64,000 nt of DNA from Flavobacterium oncorhynchi (GTDB lineage: Bacteria; Bacteroidota; Bacteroidia; Flavobacteriales; Flavobacteriaceae). The stretch spans positions 493,519 to 557,518 of the forward strand of contig NZ_MUHA01000007.1 of assembly GCF_002217355.1 (NCBI RefSeq), read 5' to 3'. Positions within the stretch are counted from its first letter, which is position 1. Each line of letters starts with the position of its first letter. A model generated the notes under the pieces. That model made no database searches. It was not told the DNA's origin and was given only the letters and a program-made list of their open reading frames with translations. Below are positions 1 to 8,517 of the stretch, one piece after another. Both the position numbers and the translations under genes were made by a program.

Positions 1-373
1 GCTCCATTACAATAACTCTTAAGTATTGTGCTCTTTTAGGAACTTCAATATTTAGTAATTTCTCTAAGGTCATCCACCATCCCATATTGTTAATAGGAGA
101 GGAGCAATAGTTCATACGATCTGTAAGAGGTGTGATTTGATAGAAAGGACGATTTTCAGCAATTTTCTCAAAAGCTCTATGGATGTAACCAATAGTTGGT
201 TCAGCCTCTAGAATTCTTTCACCATCCATTAATAGGATGTTTTGAAAAATACCGTGAGTCGCAGGATGCGTTGGTCCTAAATTCAGAACCGAAAGCTCGC
301 TTCCGTCTTCGTTTAGTTTGTCCTTAATTATTTTAGCATAACGATGCTCTGGTGGTAATAATAGTTCTGACAT
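1..373 (-). CDS. nuoD: NADH-quinone oxidoreductase subunit D (NuoD), N-terminal part
   Basis: The N-terminal 124 residues of the 49-kDa subunit of complex I; the rest lies beyond the left edge. The visible protein contains the family blocks NLGPTHPATHG, EPTIGYIHRAFEK and DRMNYCSSPINN, which line the quinone site near cluster N2. It starts with ATG at 373, 21 bp downstream of nuoC, and is the fourth gene of the nuoA-B-C-D order, so it is co-transcribed. NuoC and NuoD are separate here, not fused as in Escherichia coli. Identification is secure; only the C-terminus is missing. Confidence 0.95.
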   Translation of the reverse strand, partial: MSELLLPPEHRYAKIIKDKLNEDGSELSVLNLGPTHPATHGIFQNILLMDGERILEAEPTIGYIHRAFEKIAENRPFYQITPLTDRMNYCSSPINNMGWWMTLEKLLNIEVPKRAQYLRVIVME

Positions 374-394
374 TTTATAATGTTGAATTATTTT

Positions 395-916
395 TTAGCA
401 ATTTGTTGTTGTTCTTCCAAAGAATCTGTCGTCTTTATCAGTTCTTCCGCTGTCTTCCATTGGGAATTCTTTTCTCATTGGGAAAGACACCATTTCGTCC
501 ATATTCAAAATACGTTTCAATTGCGGGTGACCAATAAAATTGATTCCGAAGAAATCGTATGTTTCTCTTTCCATCCAGTTTGAACTCAAGAAAATATTTG
601 AAACGGTTTTGATCTCTGGTTTTTCACCATTCAAGTAAACTTTGATTTTAATACGTTTGTTTTCGTACCAGTTGTGCAAGTGATAAACTATCGCAAATTG
701 ACGATCTGTGTCGTTGTCTGGATAATGAATGCCGCATAAGTCTGTTAAAAAGTGAAAACGTAAATCAGAATCATTTTTCAGGAAAAGGATCAATGCTGTG
801 ATTTTTTCAGGAGTTGTTTCTAATGAAAAAATATCTCTTTCTTGTTGAAAGTTAAAAACACTTGTATCAAATGTTTCTGTAAGTTTATCTTGAATCAGGG
901 TATTTTCTAAAGCCAT
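395..916 (-). CDS. nuoC: NADH-quinone oxidoreductase subunit C (NuoC)
   Basis: A 173-residue 30-kDa-type subunit of the peripheral arm of complex I. The family signature is present at about residues 116-136 (ERETYDFFGINF, then H130 and R135). Its start is one base after the nuoB stop, indicating translational coupling. The length is a little short of stand-alone NuoC proteins elsewhere but all conserved blocks are present. It has no cofactor of its own and packs against NuoB and NuoD. Confidence 0.95.
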   Translation of the reverse strand: MALENTLIQDKLTETFDTSVFNFQQERDIFSLETTPEKITALILFLKNDSDLRFHFLTDLCGIHYPDNDTDRQFAIVYHLHNWYENKRIKIKVYLNGEKPEIKTVSNIFLSSNWMERETYDFFGINFIGHPQLKRILNMDEMVSFPMRKEFPMEDSGRTDKDDRFFGRTTTNC

Positions 917-917
917 C

Positions 918-1466
918 TTATGAAATGTTATAGGAAGCTAATAATTCTTGGTATTCTGGAGAGCTTCTGCGTCTAACAGATTCACTTTTTACCAATTCTT
1001 GTAATCTCATTACTCCGTCAACGATTTGTTCTGGTCTTGGAGGACATCCTGGAACGTAAACGTCAACCGGGATTACTTTATCAATTCCTTGCAGAACTGA
1101 GTACGTGTCGAAAACACCTCCCGATGAAGCACAAGCTCCAACGGCGATTACCCAGCGAGGTTCAGACATTTGTTCGTAAACTTGTCTTAAAATCGGGGCC
1201 ATTTTTTTTGAAATTGTTCCCATTACTAATAACATATCTGCTTGACGAGGAGAGAAACTCACACGCTCAGATCCAAATCGTGCTAAATCGTAATGTGAAG
1301 CCATTGTTGCCATAAACTCAATTCCGCAGCAAGATGTTGCAAATGGTAAAGGCCAAAGAGAATTCGCGCGTGCCAGACCTACAACATCATTTAGTTTTGT
1401 TGCGAAGAAACCTTCACCAACAACACCTTCAGGTGGCGCAACCATATTTACATTTGAATCGCTCAT
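918..1466 (-). CDS. nuoB: NADH-quinone oxidoreductase subunit B (NuoB)
   Basis: A 182-residue 20-kDa/PSST-type subunit of complex I that carries the terminal 4Fe-4S cluster N2. The four expected ligands are visible: the tandem pair C46-C47 (in SCCGIEF), C112 (GACASSGG) and C141 (PGCPPRPE). It lies between nuoA and nuoC in the same orientation. The 145-bp gap upstream to nuoA carries a short palindromic repeat and an AT-rich stretch with repeated ATCTAAAATC-like words rather than a gene. Confidence 0.96.
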   Translation of the reverse strand: MSDSNVNMVAPPEGVVGEGFFATKLNDVVGLARANSLWPLPFATSCCGIEFMATMASHYDLARFGSERVSFSPRQADMLLVMGTISKKMAPILRQVYEQMSEPRWVIAVGACASSGGVFDTYSVLQGIDKVIPVDVYVPGCPPRPEQIVDGVMRLQELVKSESVRRRSSPEYQELLASYNIS

Positions 1467-1564
1467 TTTTATTTTAGATTGTAGATTTCTGATTTTAGAT
1501 TTTTAATCTTGAAATCGAAATCAATATTTTAAAAAATCAATATTGTATTTTGAAGAAATTAGCT

Positions 1565-1600
1565 TTCAAATCTATCCCGATAGCTATTGGGACTGAAATC
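1565..1600. repeat. Intergenic palindrome (CCGATAG/CTATYGG type) between nuoA and nuoB
   Basis: Inverted repeat TCCCGATAG (1575-1583) directly followed by CTATTGGGA (1584-1592), one mismatch, with partly complementary flanks. The core resembles the palindrome between sucB and sucA at 15900-15931, so this is probably a dispersed intergenic element. It interrupts the nuo operon without obvious damage to either gene. Confidence 0.6.
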
Positions 1601-1611
1601 TAAAATCGCAT

Positions 1612-1977
1612 TTATTCCCAGTCTAAAGCTTTCTTTTTGATGATGTAGAAAAAACCAACTAAAAGCAATGACATAAAAACAATCATTTTCAGCATTCCTT
1701 CAATACCAAGTTCTTTAAAATTTACTGCCCAAGGATAAAGAAAAATCACCTCTACGTCAAACAATACAAACAGGATGGCAACTAGGAAATATTTTACTGA
1801 AAAAGGAATACGTGCATTACCAACAGATTCGATCCCGCACTCGAAGTTTTTATCTTTAACTTCAGAGGTTCTTTTTGGGCCTAATTTTCCAGAAATAATG
1901 ATTGTTCCTACAACAAAACCAACAGCTAGAATGAACTGCATTAAAATAGGAATGTAACTGTATTGATCAGATTGCAT
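1612..1977 (-). CDS. nuoA: NADH-quinone oxidoreductase subunit A (NuoA)
   Basis: A small membrane subunit of complex I, 121 residues from the chosen start, with three hydrophobic helices and the family loop containing ECGIESVGNARIPFSVKYFLVAILF (given here only to its recognisable ECGIE and FSVKYFLVA parts). The frame is open 16 codons further upstream (to 2025), but a promoter -7 box at 2010-2017 would then lie inside the gene; the ATG at 1977 gives the usual NuoA length and a plausible leader. It is the first gene of the operon. Confidence 0.93.
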   Translation of the reverse strand: MQSDQYSYIPILMQFILAVGFVVGTIIISGKLGPKRTSEVKDKNFECGIESVGNARIPFSVKYFLVAILFVLFDVEVIFLYPWAVNFKELGIEGMLKMIVFMSLLLVGFFYIIKKKALDWE

Positions 1978-2009
1978 AAGCTTAACTTTTTTACTTAAAG
2001 AATAAGCCA

Positions 2010-2040
2010 CAAAGATAACTTTCAATGACGTAAATCACAA
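2010..2040 (-). promoter_or_regulatory. Promoter of the nuo operon (Bacteroidota type)
   Basis: On the minus strand: -33 element TTG (2038-2040), a 20-bp spacer, and -7 element TATCTTTG (2010-2017), matching TTG-N17-23-TAnnTTTG. Transcription would begin near 2003, about 25 nt before the nuoA ATG at 1977. Inferred from consensus only. Confidence 0.65.
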
Positions 2041-2142
2041 ACTAAAGGGGGACATAAGTACGCAATGCAACAACGTTTGGGTGTAATTTTTATTGATTAT
2101 AAATAAGGTCTTAAAATTTTAATATTTTTTTAAGAAATGAGC

Positions 2143-2178
2143 AAAAAAAAACGTCTCGATGTGTATCGAGACGTTTTT
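2143..2178 (-). terminator. Rho-independent terminator downstream of the cold-shock gene
   Basis: Perfect stem AACGTCTCGAT (2150-2160) and ATCGAGACGTT (2165-2175) with a GTGT loop, flanked by an A-run on the left and a T-run on the right. It could therefore stop transcription on both strands; on the minus strand it lies 43 bp after the cold-shock gene. Confidence 0.85.
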
Positions 2179-2220
2179 AAAACCATTCAGAGGCAAAAAA
2201 AATAAATTGCTATATTTTTC

Positions 2221-2415
2221 TTAGATTACTGCTACTTTAGCAGCAACTTTCCCTTTTCTTCCTTCTTCTTCTTCATAGCTTACACGGTCACCTTCGCGTA
2301 ATTCTTCCGCGTTAATTCCTGAAGCGTGAACGAAGATGTCCTTTCCTGTTTCTTCGTCTGTAATGAACCCATAACCTTTAGATTCATTGAAAAATTTTAC
2401 TGTACCTGTACGCAT
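2221..2415 (-). CDS. Cold-shock domain protein (CspA family)
   Basis: A 64-residue single cold-shock domain that binds single-stranded RNA or DNA as a chaperone. Both RNA-binding motifs are present: RNP1 KGYGFI (residues 13-18) and RNP2 DIFVH (26-30). The protein starts MRTGTVKFFN, the usual first beta strand. It is a single-gene unit with a promoter at 2445-2470 and a strong terminator at 2143-2178. Whether it is cold-induced or constitutive cannot be told from the sequence. Confidence 0.95.
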   Translation of the reverse strand: MRTGTVKFFNESKGYGFITDEETGKDIFVHASGINAEELREGDRVSYEEEEGRKGKVAAKVAVI

Positions 2416-2728
2416 TGTAATTGTAATAATAATTTATAATAAAGCAAATGTAATATATAAATTCATACAAAAGACATTAGGGTGTTAAATTTTTGTAAAA
2501 ATTATTGATTTCCAGTGTTTTTACGTGGTTTATTGCATCAAATTTTATATGAAATGCCATAATTTGAGAATCGTTAATTGTAAGAATATAAAAACGAGTC
2601 GATTGTAGGAATTTGAAATTTTAAGAAATTTTATTTTTAAGTATGTTTTTTCTCTTTTTTGAAAAGTAAAAAAGAGAAATATTTAGTGGATTTAATAAAA
2701 ATTTATGCCTTATTTTAATAATCTTAAG
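2416..2728. other. Intergenic stretch without a gene
   Basis: It holds the cold-shock promoter at its left end and, at 2649-2679, an A/T-rich hairpin (TTTCTCTTTTT paired with AAAAAGAGAAA) about 50 bp beyond the end of the lipoprotein gene, possibly a weak terminator. I see no open frame or RNA gene in the rest. Confidence 0.5.
2445..2470 (-). promoter_or_regulatory. Putative promoter of the cold-shock gene
   Basis: On the minus strand a TACATTTG -7 box (2445-2452) matches TAnnTTTG exactly; a TTG at 2468-2470 lies 15 bp upstream of it, a little closer than the usual 17-23. The leader would be about 25 nt. Confidence 0.45.
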
Positions 2729-3139
2729 TTATTTATATTTTGTATAAAGAGTAGCTGAACAAGATTGAACAACGTAATCAGAGACGTATATTTTTTCCTT
2801 TTCGATTATTGCTGTATTTGGCGGGATTATAGACCAAATTGTTTTTTCTTTTGCAATTTCTCGCCCGTCTGTCATTTTGAGGATAAAAAACAATTTATAC
2901 GTTTTTAATTTATGATCAAAAACCGTCGATTTAGAGTTGTTTTTTAGTTCGTATTCAATTTCAATCTCTTTGTTAGTGTTTTTGTCAGAGAAACAAATAA
3001 TTTTAACCTGTAAGTCAAAGTCTTTTTCCTGATCGTCAGCTTGTTGCTTTTCTAATGAAATGTCTCTTGTAGGTTGATTTGGTATAGAAATGCAACTACA
3101 AAAAGTAAAACAGATTAGAAAAGGGACTATTTTTTTCAT
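2729..3139 (-). CDS. Putative lipoprotein of unknown function
   Basis: A 136-residue protein with a short hydrophobic signal and a lipobox-like end (TFCSC, lipidated cysteine probably C16), followed by an acidic linker and a domain of alternating beta strands (residues about 42-130). I do not recognise the family. Its ATG overlaps the final base of the upstream gene's stop codon, so the two are translationally coupled and probably act together in the envelope. Confidence 0.7.
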   Translation of the reverse strand: MKKIVPFLICFTFCSCISIPNQPTRDISLEKQQADDQEKDFDLQVKIICFSDKNTNKEIEIEYELKNNSKSTVFDHKLKTYKLFFILKMTDGREIAKEKTIWSIIPPNTAIIEKEKIYVSDYVVQSCSATLYTKYK

Positions 3140-5001
3140 TATTTAGAGAATAACATTAATATTCTCAGTATAGATTGATTGTTATATTGATTTTTAAATT
3201 TCACATTGATATTCTCTATTTTTTCTCTAGAAAGCGGCATGTAAAATGAATTTATAATTTCATCGAATTTGATGGTCTCTTTTTCATGAAGATTTTTTAA
3301 AATAGTACTTCCCATCAAATTGTTGAAGGTCTTTTTATACTGTTTAAAAAGAGATTGGTAAATTTTTGGATGTTCTTTGTATTGACTGTGGTCTTCTGTA
3401 GTAAGTTCGTCTGCCAGAAAACCTAAATAAGGAAGGTCTAAAAGTACTCTATTTTGGCTAATTAAGACCATATTAGTCAAGTCTTGAAGATCTTGCTTTT
3501 TACTGCTTCTCCCATAATCAGTAAGAATTCCTGCTTGTTGTATAAAAAGCTTATTTAATTCACGTACAAGTTGTGCTAACTCAGATTCTTTGTTATCAAT
3601 AGTAGATACTTTTAATCTGTTATATAATACATCTGTTAAATCGTGGATACTATTAGATATTTTCAGGATAGTTTTTTTTTCATCTACATTAAAATTTTTC
3701 AAATCGGCAACAAGTAATTCTTTGCTTAAGTCATCGTAGCGTTTTGTTAATTTGAAAAAATAAGCGTCTGTGTTTTTAAAAAATAGGCTTTTATCTTGTT
3801 CTTTTTCGTTAAAATCGTTAGTTACACTTACTAAAAAGTCATAGAATTTGGAACAAGCCAAAACGTTATAAATAACTTCAATACGATTTTTTTTGATAGC
3901 CAATTCTTGTTCTGAAACGTTGCTGTTAATAAGAAGTTTGCCTTTTTTATTGGTGAAGTAAACAGCATCAAAATTTTGTTTTTTCGAAAAATCATTTTTT
4001 TCAAAATCAATAAAAGGTTTGCCTTCAGCATTCAATAAGAAAGCCATATTCTTGATTTTTTTCTCAGGCATTTCGGTTAAATAGCGATAGCTTTTGTTGT
4101 AATCAACAAGTAGTGCTTTGTCTTTAAATTCTAGTGCTTTTGCATTATCTCCCAAAGCATAGTAGCTGGTTGAGATATTTGCCATTAAAGCCCAATAAAT
4201 TTTTTTGGTTTTTTTATTGTTTACATCATATTTAGAAACTTCACTTTCCCAAAATTTTATTTTTTCCTCAAGGAGATTTTTTATTTTAAGATAGTTCTCA
4301 TCTGTGTCTTCTAAATTTCTGGTAAACTCAAAAGCATCCACAGATTGGTTTATTTGGTCAAGATCATCGTCTTTAAATTTGTATAAAGGAAGGGTTTCTT
4401 CAATTCTGGTAAAATCAATCGTTTCTTTAATCTCTTTGAAAAAATTATACAAAACATCCTTATTGTAAAGGTCATAACAATTTTGGTTAATCGTTCCGCT
4501 TGAATTTTTAAGAAGTAATTGTATTTGGTTGTTTGCAATTTCTTCTGTTTTAATACTGAAGTTGTTATAAGCACTTACCTCTGAGATAACTTGAGAGGAG
4601 TTAAAATCTTTAGTATAAACAACTTCGTTTTTTCGTTTTATTGTAAAATTCAGCTTTGAAGTAAAGACGATTTGACCAATATAACTGATGTCGTTACCGT
4701 TGGTTATTTTTTCTACTTTAGTATCAAGATACGTGCTGATAGGTTGTATAAATAACAAATAGTCGCTCTGTGTTGGAGCGACTATTTCTAAATTTCTTAA
4801 GCTAAGATTGCGAATCGCATAGGCAGAGACTTGATTGTCTATTACGCTGCGTTCTACAGGATCTTCTACGATAACACCTATTTTATTACTTTCTATTTTT
4901 ACTTTAGGATATTTCCAATCGTAAAATGAGTATAAGACTTGTTTTGGGCTTTGTGCAAAACAGTTTACAACAAAAAGCAGTAAAAAGATTTTTTTTATCA
5001 T
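3139..5001 (-). CDS. Secreted protein of unknown function with TPR-like segment
   Basis: A 620-residue protein with a signal peptide (MIKKIFLLLFVVNCFA, cleavage before Q17) and no transmembrane segment afterwards. The N-terminal 180 residues look like a beta-rich domain; around residues 265-295 there is a TPR-like helical pair containing YYALGDNAKALEF. The C-terminal half is rich in Lys, Asn and Leu and helical. I do not recognise a family. It lies 7 bp after aspS and is coupled to the following lipoprotein gene, so all three probably share the aspS promoter. Confidence 0.65.
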   Translation of the reverse strand: MIKKIFLLLFVVNCFAQSPKQVLYSFYDWKYPKVKIESNKIGVIVEDPVERSVIDNQVSAYAIRNLSLRNLEIVAPTQSDYLLFIQPISTYLDTKVEKITNGNDISYIGQIVFTSKLNFTIKRKNEVVYTKDFNSSQVISEVSAYNNFSIKTEEIANNQIQLLLKNSSGTINQNCYDLYNKDVLYNFFKEIKETIDFTRIEETLPLYKFKDDDLDQINQSVDAFEFTRNLEDTDENYLKIKNLLEEKIKFWESEVSKYDVNNKKTKKIYWALMANISTSYYALGDNAKALEFKDKALLVDYNKSYRYLTEMPEKKIKNMAFLLNAEGKPFIDFEKNDFSKKQNFDAVYFTNKKGKLLINSNVSEQELAIKKNRIEVIYNVLACSKFYDFLVSVTNDFNEKEQDKSLFFKNTDAYFFKLTKRYDDLSKELLVADLKNFNVDEKKTILKISNSIHDLTDVLYNRLKVSTIDNKESELAQLVRELNKLFIQQAGILTDYGRSSKKQDLQDLTNMVLISQNRVLLDLPYLGFLADELTTEDHSQYKEHPKIYQSLFKQYKKTFNNLMGSTILKNLHEKETIKFDEIINSFYMPLSREKIENINVKFKNQYNNQSILRILMLFSK

Positions 5002-5008
5002 TATTTTT

Positions 5009-6757
5009 TTAGAGGTCTAATTTAATTGAAAGCTCTTTTAATTGTGCGTCGTCAATTGCTGCAGGGGCATCGATCATAACATCACGTCCTGAATTATTTT
5101 TAGGGAAAGCAATAAAATCTCTAATAGTTTCTTGGCCACCTAAAATAGCTACTAATCTATCTAATCCAAAAGCTAAACCTCCGTGCGGCGGTGCTCCAAA
5201 CTGGAAAGCATCCATTAAGAAACCAAATTGAGCTTTTGCTTCTTCTTCAGTAAATCCTAAATATTTAAACATTAACTGTTGTGTAGCTTTATCGTGAATA
5301 CGAATAGATCCACCGCCAATTTCGTTTCCGTTTAAAACCATATCGTATGCATTTGCACGAACTTTTCCTGGTTCTGTTTCCAGCAAAGTCATATCTTCTG
5401 GTTTTGGCGATGTAAACGGGTGGTGCATGGCGTGGTAACGACCGCTTTCTTCGTCAAGTTCTAATAATGGAAAATCTACAACCCATAATGGAGCAAATTC
5501 TTCAGGTTTACGTAAACCTAAACGAGTTGCTAATTCCATACGAAGTGCTGAAAGCTGTGCGCGAGTTTTGTTAGCTGGACCAGAAAGTACAAAAATCATA
5601 TCTCCAGGATTTGCTTCCGTTGTTTTTGCCCAGTTTGCTAAATCATCTTGATCGTAGAATTTATCTACAGATGATTTGTATGTTCCGTCTTCGTTGCATT
5701 TTACATATACCATTCCAGACGCTCCAACTTGCGGACGTTTTACCCAGTCAATTAATCCGTCAATTTCTTTACGGGTATAATTTCCTGCTCCAGGTACAGC
5801 AATTCCCACAACTAATTCAGCTGCATTAAATACAGGGAACTCTTTGTGTTGTGCAAATTCATTTAACTCACCAAACTTCATCCCAAAACGAATGTCTGGT
5901 TTGTCATTTCCATATGTTTTCATAGCATAATCGTAGGTAATTCTTGGGAATTTTTCTACTTCGATGCCTTTAATTTCTTTTAATAAATGTCTTGTCAAAC
6001 CTTCAAAAACATTCAAAATGTCTTCTTGCTCAACAAATGCCATTTCGCAGTCAATTTGAGTAAACTCTGGCTGACGGTCTGCGCGTAAATCTTCATCACG
6101 GAAACATTTCACGATTTGGAAATATTTATCCATTCCGCCCACCATCAATAATTGCTTGAAAGTTTGCGGAGATTGCGGTAATGCATAAAATTGACCTTCG
6201 TTCATACGGCTTGGTACCACAAAATCTCTTGCTCCTTCTGGAGTTGATTTAATTAAGTAAGGTGTTTCAACTTCGCAGAAATCTAAATCAGATAGATATT
6301 TACGAACTTCCATTGCTACTTTATGACGAAATAATAAGCTGTTTTTTACAGGATTTCTACGGATATCTAAATAACGGTATTTCATTCTGATATCTTCTCC
6401 ACCGTCCGTTTCATCTTCAATTGTAAATGGAGGAGTTAATGCCGAATTTAAAATAGTTAATTCAGAAACTAAAATTTCGATTTCACCAGTTGGGATGTTT
6501 TTGTTTTTGGCTTCACGCTCAATAACAGTTCCTTTTACCTGAATTACAAATTCACGGCCAAGAGTTTTAGCTAATTCAAAAACGGTTTTATCAGTACGAC
6601 TTTCGTCGAAAATAAGTTGTGTAATTCCATAACGGTCGCGTAGATCGACCCAATTCATAAATCCTTTATCGCGTGATTTTTGAACCCAGCCCGCAAGTGT
6701 AACTTCGGTATTAATATTTGAAGCGTTTAATTCGCCGCAATTATGACTTCTATACAT
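5009..6757 (-). CDS. aspS: Aspartate-tRNA ligase
   Basis: Class II aminoacyl-tRNA synthetase that charges tRNA-Asp (582 residues from the chosen start). Visible: the N-terminal OB-fold anticodon-binding domain ([14 protein letters not shown]...), motif 2 [16 protein letters not shown], the bacterial insertion (GAD) domain, and motif 3 near the end ([15 protein letters not shown]). The open frame extends 11 codons further, but a TACTTTTG promoter box at 6776-6783 makes the ATG at 6757 ([11 protein letters not shown]) the likely start, which also matches the family's N-terminus. Confidence 0.96.
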   Translation of the reverse strand: MYRSHNCGELNASNINTEVTLAGWVQKSRDKGFMNWVDLRDRYGITQLIFDESRTDKTVFELAKTLGREFVIQVKGTVIEREAKNKNIPTGEIEILVSELTILNSALTPPFTIEDETDGGEDIRMKYRYLDIRRNPVKNSLLFRHKVAMEVRKYLSDLDFCEVETPYLIKSTPEGARDFVVPSRMNEGQFYALPQSPQTFKQLLMVGGMDKYFQIVKCFRDEDLRADRQPEFTQIDCEMAFVEQEDILNVFEGLTRHLLKEIKGIEVEKFPRITYDYAMKTYGNDKPDIRFGMKFGELNEFAQHKEFPVFNAAELVVGIAVPGAGNYTRKEIDGLIDWVKRPQVGASGMVYVKCNEDGTYKSSVDKFYDQDDLANWAKTTEANPGDMIFVLSGPANKTRAQLSALRMELATRLGLRKPEEFAPLWVVDFPLLELDEESGRYHAMHHPFTSPKPEDMTLLETEPGKVRANAYDMVLNGNEIGGGSIRIHDKATQQLMFKYLGFTEEEAKAQFGFLMDAFQFGAPPHGGLAFGLDRLVAILGGQETIRDFIAFPKNNSGRDVMIDAPAAIDDAQLKELSIKLDL

Positions 6758-6775
6758 GATCTCAATTTTAGATTG

Positions 6776-6783
6776 CAAAAGTA
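6776..6783 (-). promoter_or_regulatory. -7 box of the aspS promoter
   Basis: TACTTTTG on the minus strand matches TAnnTTTG and lies 19 bp upstream of the aspS ATG. No clear TTG is found at the ideal -33 distance. Confidence 0.45.
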
Positions 6784-6907
6784 AACACAAAAAACAAAAT
6801 AATATAGTAAAGTGATAACTTGATGCTTATAAAATTTAAATATTTTGTTAATTCTAAAATTTTGATGCGTAATTTCTTTAGATTTGAATCAGTAAAAACA
6901 AATATAA

Positions 6908-7906
6908 ATGTCTATGAAAAAACTCTTTGTTACTGGTTTGTTGATATTTGGCACTTTAAGTGTTGTTGGACAATCCAAAAATCAAATAAAATTTACAGCC
7001 AAAATTGCGAATAGAAATAGTGACACTCTTGTCATTAGAGGAAAAGATAATTTTAAACAAGTTATTCCGATTAACAAAAAGGAAACTTTTGCCGCTTCTT
7101 TTGATGCGCCAAAAGGATTTTATGTGTTTTCAGACGGAACCGAATCGTCTAGGTTATATTTGAAACCAAATTCTGAGGTAAACTTAACAATGAATGCTAA
7201 AGAATTTGATGAAACTATTGTTTTCAGCGGTAAAGGGGTTGAGGAGAGTAATTTTTTAGCACAGCAAGCCTTAAGAAACGAAAAACTTGAGGGAGCTTTT
7301 TCTAAAGAACCGGCTGAATTTACAACAATACTAGAAGCTAAGAAAAAGACTGATTTTGAAAGTTTAGAGAAGGGAAATTTTGATCCAGAATTTGTTACTG
7401 CTATGAAAAGTAATCTTGAGCGTTTTAATCAATTCGCAGTTGAGAATTATGAAAGAGCGGCAAAAGCAAATAAAATGAACGGAAAGCCTTCGCCTGAGTT
7501 TGATTATGACAATTATAAGGGAGGAAAAACAAAATTGTCTGATTTAAAAGGCAAGTATGTTTATATTGATCTTTGGGCAACTTGGTGTGCACCTTGCAGA
7601 GCCGAAATTCCTTACCTGCAAAAAATTGAAGAGAAATACCATGGAAAAAATATTGAGTTTGTGAGTATTTCTATCGACAAAGCAAAAGACAATGAAAAAT
7701 GGAAAAAGTTTGTAGCTGATAAAAATCTTGGAGGTGTACAGCTTTTTGCTGATAAGGATTGGGAATCTGAATTTGTTGTAAATTATGGTGTAATGGGAAT
7801 TCCGAGATTTATCTTGATTGATCCAAAAGGAAACATTGTAAGTTCTGATGCTGAAAGGCCTTCATCTCCAGAGCTTCAAAAGCAATTAGATTCGTTATTA
7901 AACTAA
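6908..7906 (+). CDS. TlpA-family periplasmic thiol-disulfide oxidoreductase
   Basis: A 332-residue exported protein: signal peptide (residues 1-21), an N-terminal beta-rich domain of the type often found before thioredoxin folds in Bacteroidota (about 25-115), a helical linker, and a C-terminal AhpC/TSA-thioredoxin domain with the active site WCAPC (C227, C230). The cis-proline region GIPRFILID follows. It probably reduces periplasmic disulfides, for example during cytochrome or other protein maturation. A TAGATTTG box at 6879-6886 may be its promoter. The third codon (6914) is an alternative ATG. Confidence 0.88.
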   Translation: MSMKKLFVTGLLIFGTLSVVGQSKNQIKFTAKIANRNSDTLVIRGKDNFKQVIPINKKETFAASFDAPKGFYVFSDGTESSRLYLKPNSEVNLTMNAKEFDETIVFSGKGVEESNFLAQQALRNEKLEGAFSKEPAEFTTILEAKKKTDFESLEKGNFDPEFVTAMKSNLERFNQFAVENYERAAKANKMNGKPSPEFDYDNYKGGKTKLSDLKGKYVYIDLWATWCAPCRAEIPYLQKIEEKYHGKNIEFVSISIDKAKDNEKWKKFVADKNLGGVQLFADKDWESEFVVNYGVMGIPRFILIDPKGNIVSSDAERPSSPELQKQLDSLLN

Positions 7907-8116
7907 TTTAAGGATTAAATTTACATCGTTATCGTAATTTTAGTTTTTGATCAAAATACCAGTGAAACCAGTGCTTGAGCGCTGGTTTTATTGTTTTAGG
8001 TAAAACTCCAATGTTAAGTTTTTACTCAATGTTACCAAATTGTTAAGTAAAAGTTTTTTTAATGTAAACAAATAAGTATATTTGATAAAGATTTGAAAAC
8101 ATTAATACCTAAAGAT

Positions 8117-8464
8117 ATGAAAAAGAGTATAATTTTAGCGGCGCTATTGTTCACTGGAATAGTAGTGGCACAAGAAGCAAAACCAGAATTAGAAGCTGTT
8201 GGGAACAAGGTAAAAGCTATTTATTATTATGATAATGGCAATGTTCAGCAAGAAGGCTTCTTTAAGGATGGTAAATTAGACGGTGTCTGGGTATCTTATG
8301 ACGAAAAAGGACATAAAAAAGCCGTTGGAGAATACACAGACGGAGTGAAAACTGGAAAATGGATTATCTTTAATGAAAACAATTTAAGCGAAGTTGCTTA
8401 TGTTGACAATAAAGTAAGCTCAGTTAAAAACTTGCAGAAAAATGCTTTAGCAAATAGAAACTAA
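8117..8464 (+). CDS. MORN-repeat (YwqK-like) secreted protein
   Basis: A 115-residue protein with a signal peptide (MKKSIILAALLFTGIVVAQ) and about three MORN_2-type repeats of the form YYxxGxxxxEGxFKDGKxDGxW. Such repeats form short beta hairpins; proteins of this type are often labelled YwqK-like antitoxins, but no toxin is nearby and that label is not supported here. An in-frame ATG eight codons upstream is possible, but the chosen start gives a normal signal peptide. A strong terminator follows at once. Confidence 0.8.
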   Translation: MKKSIILAALLFTGIVVAQEAKPELEAVGNKVKAIYYYDNGNVQQEGFFKDGKLDGVWVSYDEKGHKKAVGEYTDGVKTGKWIIFNENNLSEVAYVDNKVSSVKNLQKNALANRN

Positions 8465-8484
8465 TTTAGTTTCTAACAATTTAT

Positions 8485-8517
8485 AAAAAAACCGCTTCTA
8501 ATGAGCGGTTTTTTTAT
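8485..8517. terminator. Bidirectional terminator between convergent genes
   Basis: Stem ACCGCT (8491-8496) and AGCGGT (8504-8509) with A-run before and T-run after. It ends the MORN-repeat gene on the plus strand and overlaps the stop codon of the convergent PepSY gene. Confidence 0.85.

Noticed and set aside
8117..8464. MORN-repeat protein as an antitoxin of a toxin-antitoxin pair
   Set aside because: The protein has a signal peptide and no toxin-like partner gene lies beside it; the antitoxin label comes only from database naming of similar repeats.
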